From Chryseobacterium gleum (GTDB lineage Bacteria > Bacteroidota > Bacteroidia > Flavobacteriales_D > Sanyastnellaceae), in the NCBI GenBank assembly GCA_945883885.1, contig CAMCYM010000022.1:1-12750 (forward strand): 12,750 bases of DNA, written 5' to 3'. Shown one piece after another: positions 8,367 to 12,750 of this stretch. Positions within the stretch are counted from its first letter, which is position 1, and the number at the start of each line of letters is the position of its first letter. Under the pieces are notes generated by a model. The model was not told where the DNA came from and did no database searches. It saw nothing but the letters and a program-made list of their open reading frames with translations. Made by a program: the position numbers and the translations under genes.

Positions 8367-8425
8367 AGCACGGAACCCATCCGATTCCCGCTACTCTCGA
8401 AAAATAAAGGAAAGTAGCAGCGTGC

Positions 8426-9937
8426 TCAGTGCTCGTCCTCGTCCTTCACGCCTTGTTCCTGCCGACGTGGGGGAGGGGGGAGGCCCTCGAGTCTGGCGAG
8501 GATTTCTGCCATTTGCTCAGCGCCTACTTGTTTCGCAATCAACTTTTTATCCTTATCCAGGAGCATGAGTTTCGGGGTGGCGAAGACGTCGAAAGTGGTG
8601 CGGAAGTTCAGGCTCTTCAGGGTGGTGATGCCTGCGTAAATGAGCTTCGAAGCACTGTCTTGGGCGTTGATCAACGGGTTGTCGCTGACGTGGATCCAGT
8701 CTTCCAGCCCCTTTTCACGCACATACTTCTGCCACGGTTCGGGCTCGAAGTCGTTGCCGATTGCGAAAATCTCTAGCCCACGGGGCTTCCATTCCCGATA
8801 GAGCTCCTGCAGAATCGGGAGTTCTTTTTTGCAGTGCCCGCATGTGCTCTCCCAGATGACCAGCAACGTGTACTTCGCGTCGATGCCGTAGAGAGACACC
8901 CAGTTTTGTTGCCCCAAATCCGGAAGGATGATGTCCGGCACCTTGTTTCCGCAGAGCGAATTCGAGAGGTCCTCTGCGCGGTCCAGCACTTTTTGCACCT
9001 GCTCGGGCTTGAGCCAAACTGCTTTCCCCGTGCGGTAGTAGCGCTCTGCCATGTCGTAGAACACTTTGTCCATGCACATGATTTGGCTCGACTCGCTCGT
9101 GAAGGTGATGTAGTGCACCACGTATTTGAACATGTCCGGATTGCCCACGGTACGCGCAATCAACTTGTTGCCCTCGGCAATCAGCGTATCTGGATCTTGC
9201 GGCAATACCCGGGTCCACCACCGATCCAGGAGGGAATGGAAGCTTCCGTCTCGGACGAGCCGTGGATCCGTGAAATCCACCCGGTCCCAGTAATGGTTCC
9301 GGTACCAGCGGTACTGCAGCTCCTCGGGATTTGCAATGAACTCTGGAACAGGCGGAATCTCCGGCTCGAGGATCATGTTCAAGTACTTCGCAAAGAGCAT
9401 GTCCGGGGACTCTCGCAAGATGCGCTTCTGTTCCTCCGCAACCTGTTTGCCCATGGATTCGAGCTGGGTCCGCGCCTCCGCTCGGGCAGCCTCTGCGGCG
9501 GTCGAGTCGGCAAGCGCGGTTTCGAAAGGTTTTGCCTGCTCCCGTAGATTCGACAAGAAGAACAAGTAATCGTAAAACAGCTTGTTTTCCGGGCTTTCTA
9601 CCACTTCCATGTACCGAGCGGGGTCGTTCAGCCGGGTTTTTAATAGGATGTTCTCCGGCACCGCGAGAAAATCGAAGTACTTCGGCCCGGGCATCACGGC
9701 CGCGTATTTGCCAAACTCCCCCGCCGGGCGGCCTTCAAAAACCACGCGCCCTTTCGCATCGGCGATGGCCGTGTCGGCATAGAACATCTTGTCCCCCAAA
9801 TAATTGGCGAGATAGACCGTGTCTCCTTTGAGCCCTTCGACCACAAATTCAATGGTGGTCGTTTTCGGTTTTTGGGCTGCCAAAGGCAGACTCACTCCCC
9901 AAACTGCCCACAAGGCCCATCCAGCTGCTCGCTTCAT
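8426..9937 (-). CDS. TlpA-family thiol-disulfide protein with DUF4369/DUF5106-like N-terminal region
   Basis: A 503-residue exported protein. Residues 1-22 form a signal peptide (MKRAAGWALWAVWGVSLPLAAQ). Residues 28-110 resemble the DUF4369 beta domain (GLKGDTVYLANYLGDKMFYADTA). A helical middle region (about 115-320) resembles DUF5106, and the C-terminal thioredoxin-like domain (from about 335) has WESTCGHCKKELP with the redox pair Cys366/Cys369 and the cis-proline Pro455 in FATPKLMLLD. The tail is rich in Pro and charged residues (PPPPRRQEQ, then KDEDEH). Proteins of this architecture are typical of Bacteroidota; they act in the periplasm or at the membrane as thiol-disulfide oxidoreductases with unknown clients. 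The ATG at 9937 is chosen because it starts the signal peptide and sits 20 bases after TACATTTG; longer in-frame openings run through the upstream terminator. It is separated from the T9SS-sorted gene by that terminator, so it is probably a separate unit. Confidence 0.9.
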   Translation of the reverse strand: MKRAAGWALWAVWGVSLPLAAQKPKTTTIEFVVEGLKGDTVYLANYLGDKMFYADTAIADAKGRVVFEGRPAGEFGKYAAVMPGPKYFDFLAVPENILLKTRLNDPARYMEVVESPENKLFYDYLFFLSNLREQAKPFETALADSTAAEAARAEARTQLESMGKQVAEEQKRILRESPDMLFAKYLNMILEPEIPPVPEFIANPEELQYRWYRNHYWDRVDFTDPRLVRDGSFHSLLDRWWTRVLPQDPDTLIAEGNKLIARTVGNPDMFKYVVHYITFTSESSQIMCMDKVFYDMAERYYRTGKAVWLKPEQVQKVLDRAEDLSNSLCGNKVPDIILPDLGQQNWVSLYGIDAKYTLLVIWESTCGHCKKELPILQELYREWKPRGLEIFAIGNDFEPEPWQKYVREKGLEDWIHVSDNPLINAQDSASKLIYAGITTLKSLNFRTTFDVFATPKLMLLDKDKKLIAKQVGAEQMAEILARLEGLPPPPRRQEQGVKDEDEH

Positions 9938-9957
9938 CGGTATGCGCTCCATTGTGC

Positions 9958-9965
9958 CAAATGTA
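9958..9965 (-). promoter_or_regulatory. -7 promoter element (TACATTTG) for the TlpA-family gene
   Basis: The minus strand reads TACATTTG, an exact TAnnTTTG match, 20 bases before the ATG at 9937. It places the transcript start close to the alternative ATG at 9952, which argues against that start. The -33 position is not recognisable. Confidence 0.55.
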
Positions 9966-10018
9966 CGCGCACCGCTCCACCAGCGTTGCAGCGGAACTCT
10001 TAACGAATCTGAACGGAC

Positions 10019-10045
10019 AAAAAAAAGCCGCCCTCGGGCGGCTTT
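10019..10045 (-). terminator. Intrinsic terminator of the T9SS-sorted protein gene
   Basis: AAAGCCGCC (10024-10032) pairs with GGCGGCTTT (10037-10045) around a four-base loop. On the minus strand the hairpin begins 19 bases after the stop codon at 10065 and runs into eight consecutive T (10019-10026). This is a strong factor-independent terminator. Confidence 0.92.
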
Positions 10046-10064
10046 CAATGCTTTCGCGTAGCAA

Positions 10065-10988
10065 TCAATGTTCGACCACCAACCGCTGCATGGTCCGTTG
10101 CCCGCCCGCAGTGAGCTCCACAAAGTAGATGCCCGACTGGAGGTTGAAGCTCAGACGCTGTCCGCGCTCGAGGCCCGACATGCGCTGTTCGTGGACCAGC
10201 TGGCCGTTGAGGGCGCGCACCCGCACCGTGCCTTCCGATGCGCTGCTCTTCAGCGTGATGGCATCGCGGGCAGGGTTCGGTGAGAAGGAAAGCGACAACC
10301 GCGCCGGTGCGACAGCAGAAGGAGCTACCACGGAGCTCGGCACCGCTTCCGCGATGGCCACGTCGTCCACGAAGTACGAACCCAGTGCTACGCCGTCTCC
10401 GAATCCGAAGAAGTTGATGCCGCCGAAGGGGGAATCGAACAGGAAGGAGCCCATGGACGTACCGTCGATGGCCATCGTGATGGCATCCCCATCCATGTCC
10501 ATGACATGGTGCATTTGGAACCAGGTGTCAAAGGGATAGGTGCCGGTGGCTACTTCTGCGGCGTCCTTCACCACAGAGATTGTGCCGTCTCCATTGAAAG
10601 TGGCTTCAAAGGCCCAGCCGACCCCCGGAGTCATATCCTCCTGGAAGTTGTAATATCCTGAAGCCCCGGAAGGAACGTATATCCAAAACGAGCAATCGTA
10701 TGCACCTTCGGTCAATCCGGCGAGCATGACCACGTCCATCGGACCTCCCGCAGCGGCGGTTTGGAAGATGTGCAGGGAATTCGTGCCTTCGTGCGCGACT
10801 TCGGCGGTCACTTGGGCGTCTGCGTCGGTCCCTTCCTGGGCCGCTACCCAGGTGGTCCAAATGGGGCTCGTGCCCACGTAGTCGCCCACGTTGAAGCTCT
10901 CGAATCCTTCGGAGTAGATGACCGTTTGAGCCGTCATTCCAGCGGAAATGGCAATGAACGCGGCTGCAGAGAGTAGCAGTTTTTTCAT
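10065..10988 (-). CDS. Secreted protein with T9SS type A C-terminal sorting domain
   Basis: The 307-residue product has a signal peptide (MKKLLLSAAAFIAISAGMTAQ), a beta-rich middle of about 200 residues (SEGFESFNVGDYVGTSPIW at 26-44; CSFWIYVPSGASGYYNF at 99-115; FFGFGDGVALGSYFVDDVAI at 193-212), and a type IX secretion sorting domain from about 232. The sorting domain shows SFSPNPARDAITL (234-246), SGIYFVEL (285-292) and the terminal QRLVVEH. The middle looks like a concanavalin/laminin-G-type jelly roll, often used for glycan binding or adhesion, but no catalytic residues can be named. It should cross the inner membrane by Sec and the outer membrane by T9SS, then be anchored or released. The ATG at 10988 begins the signal peptide; the in-frame extension to 11426 lies antisense to the DUF2797 gene and is rejected. 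It has a well-formed promoter and its own terminator, so it is monocistronic. Confidence 0.92.
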   Translation of the reverse strand: MKKLLLSAAAFIAISAGMTAQTVIYSEGFESFNVGDYVGTSPIWTTWVAAQEGTDADAQVTAEVAHEGTNSLHIFQTAAAGGPMDVVMLAGLTEGAYDCSFWIYVPSGASGYYNFQEDMTPGVGWAFEATFNGDGTISVVKDAAEVATGTYPFDTWFQMHHVMDMDGDAITMAIDGTSMGSFLFDSPFGGINFFGFGDGVALGSYFVDDVAIAEAVPSSVVAPSAVAPARLSLSFSPNPARDAITLKSSASEGTVRVRALNGQLVHEQRMSGLERGQRLSFNLQSGIYFVELTAGGQRTMQRLVVEH

Positions 10989-11020
10989 GAATCTATCGTT
11001 CTGGCAAGATGGTAATCTCG

Positions 11021-11051
11021 CGAATATAGCGTTCAGGTACGACAAATCAAA
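11021..11051 (-). promoter_or_regulatory. Bacteroidota-type promoter (TTTG-N19-TATATTCG) of the T9SS-sorted gene
   Basis: On the minus strand TTTG (11051-11048) is followed after exactly 19 bases by TATATTCG (11028-11021), close to the Bacteroidota -33/-7 consensus TTTG-N19-TAnnTTTG. The -7 element ends 32 bases before the ATG at 10988. It is the best two-part promoter in the window, and its -33 side abuts the divergent -7 element of the DUF2797 gene. Confidence 0.7.
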
Positions 11052-11055
11052 GCCG

Positions 11056-11063
11056 TAGCTTCG
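11056..11063 (+). promoter_or_regulatory. Possible -7 element (TAGCTTCG) for the DUF2797 gene
   Basis: TAGCTTCG, one mismatch from TAnnTTTG, ends only 9 bases before the ATG at 11073. That would leave a leader of roughly five bases. No -33 TTTG lies 19 bases upstream, where the divergent promoter sits. Confidence 0.35.
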
Positions 11064-11072
11064 CCGGACACG

Positions 11073-11924
11073 ATGGAATGGAAAGGAAACCTGCGCAAGC
11101 TCCGGTCCGAGTGCGCGCGCACCACATCGGGAACCTGGAGCGTCAGCTACACCTTTCAGGGCGCCCAAATCCTCGAGCCAGATGCCGCGTGGGATTTCAC
11201 AGAGGCCCTCGGCAAGCGGGTGTGCGTGGAATCTACCGGAAATCGACATTGTACAGTCACCGGAAGGCGGATCCGCAAAGCCTACGGGGACGGCATGTCT
11301 TTCGATGCGTGGCGCACTGCGCCCGAGGCGGTCGAAAGCGTCTTGCGGCCGGAATTGAGCAGGATCCACGAGGGGATTGCACTCCGGGATGCAGCATGGG
11401 AGCGCGCCCACCATTTGGCCCCCCACGTGACCTACCTCAGCGACACGGGGGCCATCAAAGTCGGCGTGACGCGGAGTTCAAACGCCCTCACTCGGTGGAT
11501 GGATCAAGGGGCAACCGCAGCCATTCGGGTGCTCGATGTGCCGTACCGTCAGCTCGCGGGGGAGGCAGAAGTGGCACTGAAGGCGGCATTCACCGACCGC
11601 ACCGCGGTGTCGGCCATGTTGCGCGCTGGGGCAGGGGATCCGGATGCACTCGTGCGTGCGAAAGACCGGGCCCTGGACCTGCTCGGCGAGGTGTACGAAC
11701 CGTTCATGTCCGATGCGGACGAAGTAGATGCCTTTGTGTATCCGGTGCTCCAGTGGCCTGCCCGGGTCAAGCCCGTCACGCTGGAAAAAATGCCGGTCAT
11801 CGACGGCACGCTGGTAGCCATCAAGGGCGCGTACTTGGTTTGGGATACCGGCGCGGCTTTGAATGTGCGCGCACACGCGGGATGCGAAGTGAAGCTCTCC
11901 GTCGACGCAGCGTCAGTTGAGTGA
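11073..11924 (+). CDS. DUF2797 family protein with degenerate zinc-ribbon region
   Basis: A 283-residue protein with the DUF2797 pattern: an N-terminal beta region (MEWKGNLRKL), then LRPELSRIHEGIALRDAAWE (91-110), APHVTYLSDTGAIKVGVTR (116-134), RWMDQGATAAIRVLDVPYRQ (141-160) and LAGEAEVALKAAFTDRTA (161-178). The GVTR/RW segment resembles GIY-YIG-like domains, but no function is established. Relatives, as I remember them, carry a CxxCG…GxCxxC zinc ribbon between the beta region and the PELS segment; here the matching stretch is HCTVTGRRIRKAYGDGMSFD (59-78), keeping one of four cysteines. The ATG at 11073 fits the family start. The gene is divergent from the T9SS-sorted gene, and its stop overlaps that of yqgE by 12 bases (convergent), so no hairpin terminator is present. 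Confidence 0.83.
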   Translation: MEWKGNLRKLRSECARTTSGTWSVSYTFQGAQILEPDAAWDFTEALGKRVCVESTGNRHCTVTGRRIRKAYGDGMSFDAWRTAPEAVESVLRPELSRIHEGIALRDAAWERAHHLAPHVTYLSDTGAIKVGVTRSSNALTRWMDQGATAAIRVLDVPYRQLAGEAEVALKAAFTDRTAVSAMLRAGAGDPDALVRAKDRALDLLGEVYEPFMSDADEVDAFVYPVLQWPARVKPVTLEKMPVIDGTLVAIKGAYLVWDTGAALNVRAHAGCEVKLSVDAASVE

Positions 11925-12491
11925 AGGGTCGATGGGCGCGTTTGCGATGTGCGCGTAGCCCTCCCCCATGTCCTCTACCATGCGCTTCCAGAATTCGTCA
12001 TCGTCCCACCGGGTCTCCATGATCCGTGCGGCCTCTGCACGGGTGATGAACCAGGAACGGTTTCGGATTTCCTGCTCCAACTGCTGTGGACTCCAGCCCG
12101 CATAACCGATGAAGAATCGGACGCGGTCCGTTCCCAGTTTTCCGGCACGCAGGCGGGCCTTCAATTCATCGAAATCACCGCCCATGCAAACGCCATCCAC
12201 CACCGGGATGCTGCCTGGGATTTCAGGTGCCGTATGCAAGTAATACAGGTTCGAGTTCTTGACCGGGCCCCCGACGCTTATGCGCGCTTCGACTTGAGGC
12301 AAGTCATCGAGGATGTCTTGGAGGCTGATTTCCACGAAGTTATTCAAGACAAATCCAAAAGATCCTTCGTCGTTGTGTTCGCACAGCAGGATGGCCTTCC
12401 GACCGAAGTACGGGTCGTCGAGGAACGGTTCAGAAAGCAGGATGGTCCCGGTTTCAGGAACGCCGCTTGCGGAAGGAGCGAAGCGAATCAT
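11913..12491 (-). CDS. YqgE/AlgH family protein
   Basis: The 192-residue protein has the YqgE/AlgH signatures: GTILLSEPFLDDPYFGRKAI (15-34) followed by LLCEHNDEGSFGFVLN (35-50), SVGGPV (72-77) and FFIGYAGWSPQQLEQEI (126-142). Length agrees with the family's usual 180-190 residues. It is a soluble protein whose molecular role is unsettled; AlgH was named for effects on alginate regulation in Pseudomonas, and no such pathway is seen here. The ATG at 12491 is the only good start before the conserved core. A -7-like CAACTTTG (minus strand, 12503-12496) ends four bases before it, so the transcript may be leaderless. It is divergent from the carboxypeptidase-like gene across 37 bases, and its stop overlaps the DUF2797 gene. 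Confidence 0.93.
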   Translation of the reverse strand: MIRFAPSASGVPETGTILLSEPFLDDPYFGRKAILLCEHNDEGSFGFVLNNFVEISLQDILDDLPQVEARISVGGPVKNSNLYYLHTAPEIPGSIPVVDGVCMGGDFDELKARLRAGKLGTDRVRFFIGYAGWSPQQLEQEIRNRSWFITRAEAARIMETRWDDDEFWKRMVEDMGEGYAHIANAPIDPSLN

Positions 12492-12495
12492 GCGG

Positions 12496-12503
12496 CAAAG
12501 TTG
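12496..12503 (-). promoter_or_regulatory. Weak -7-like element (CAACTTTG) before yqgE
   Basis: The minus strand reads CAACTTTG, TAnnTTTG with the first base changed. It is four bases before the yqgE ATG, which would make the message leaderless. No -33 match was found, so this is tentative. Confidence 0.25.
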
Positions 12504-12528
12504 CGACTTTTGCTGAAACCCCTGCTGC

Positions 12529-12750
12529 ATGCGCCGTTTTCTGCTGGTTTGGCACGTTCTAGTCGTGGGAATTTCCGGTGGGGTGGTGGCCCAAACGCCC
12601 GGCCCTGGCCTCGATGCGGGCGACCCCGAAGTCCTCTTCGATGACAACCGCACCCCGACCGTGTCGGAGGCAGCCGCGCTTCTGCGGGCACTTGCAGACG
12701 CTTCTCCCGACTTGCATTGGATGGAGATCGGCACCGGGGACAGCGGAAAA
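12529..12750 (+). CDS. Secreted M14-type zinc carboxypeptidase-like protein (N-terminal part only)
   Basis: An open frame starting ATG 12529 runs off the right edge with 74 codons visible. Residues 1-22 form a signal peptide (MRRFLLVWHVLVVGISGGVVAQ). The following FDDNRTPTVSEAAALLRALA and SPDLHWMEIGTGDSGK resemble the start of M14 metallocarboxypeptidases, where a phrase like SPxLxxxEIGxTDSGxPLH precedes the zinc-binding HxxE. The zinc and catalytic residues lie beyond the window, so the enzyme class is an inference from this short stretch. The gene is divergent from yqgE with a 37-base intergenic space. No promoter consensus was found on this strand. Antisense open frames here are extensions of yqgE and are not used. 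Confidence 0.65.
   Translation, partial: MRRFLLVWHVLVVGISGGVVAQTPGPGLDAGDPEVLFDDNRTPTVSEAAALLRALADASPDLHWMEIGTGDSGK

Noticed and set aside
8390..8418. Inverted repeat GCTACT…AGTAGC with an AT-rich loop downstream of the TlpA-family gene
   Set aside because: The stem is only 6 bp with a 17-base loop and no T-tract after it on either strand; too weak to call a terminator or operator.
9938..10123. N-terminal extension of the TlpA-family frame by 62 codons
   Set aside because: It would translate through the intrinsic terminator at 10019-10045 and bury the signal peptide inside the protein.
10989..11426. N-terminal extension of the T9SS-sorted protein frame by 146 codons
   Set aside because: It runs antisense through the DUF2797 gene and across the promoter; the signal peptide at 10988 marks the real start.
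11078..11920. Plus-strand 280-codon frame inside the DUF2797 gene
   Set aside because: It covers almost exactly the same bases as the DUF2797 gene in another frame and is Arg/Gly/His-rich; only the DUF2797 frame matches a family.
11949..12644. Plus-strand 231-codon frame opposite yqgE
   Set aside because: It lies opposite a clear YqgE protein and has no recognisable domain or start context.
12492..12734. N-terminal extension of the yqgE frame by 81 codons
   Set aside because: It is antisense to the carboxypeptidase-like gene, and the family core begins shortly after the ATG at 12491.

Overview
The window looks like ordinary chromosomal DNA from a GC-rich member of the Bacteroidota, probably near Flavobacteriales; genus cannot be given. 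The pointers are a GldF/GldG-type protein, a C-terminal type IX secretion (T9SS) sorting domain, a Bacteroidota-style START-like protein, a TlpA-like protein with a long N-terminal region, a YqgE/AlgH protein, and start-proximal promoter elements of the Bacteroidota form TAnnTTTG (often TAnnTTCG here) with no Shine-Dalgarno dependence.

Layout, left to right. Positions 1-152 hold the end of an upstream gene that overlaps a fused gldF-gldG gene (140-2617), itself overlapping a DUF4340-like gene (2614-3633): a tight plus-strand operon for an ABC-2 type exporter or gliding-associated complex. Convergent to it is a family 4 glycosyltransferase (3605-4762, minus). Divergent from that runs a plus-strand operon of a 3-oxoadipyl-CoA/acetyl-CoA thiolase (4848-6053), a PaaY-like hexapeptide thioesterase (6053-6652) and a TrmN6-like tRNA adenine methyltransferase (6657-7427). 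The thiolase and PaaY point to phenylacetate or related aromatic-acid catabolism, although no other paa genes are visible.

A START-like gene (7424-7816, minus) converges on trmN6 and is divergent from a CAU-anticodon tRNA (7889-7962) with a strong intrinsic terminator. Then come minus-strand genes for an RRM RNA-binding protein (8089-8337), a TlpA-family thiol-disulfide protein (8426-9937) and a secreted T9SS-sorted protein (10065-10988). A DUF2797 gene (11073-11924, plus) follows, then yqgE (11913-12491, minus), and the start of a secreted protein resembling M14 zinc carboxypeptidases (12529 to the window end, plus).

The region is compact: no gene-free stretch exceeds about 130 bases, and all three convergent pairs overlap at their stop codons. 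I found no mobile element, CRISPR array, phage gene, toxin-antitoxin pair or defence system, and no convincing new multigene system. The items most worth a second look are the gldF-gldG fusion with its DUF4340-like partner, the apparent loss of zinc-ribbon cysteines in the DUF2797 protein, the isolated paaJ-paaY pair with a tRNA methyltransferase, and the promoter pattern, including possible near-leaderless starts.
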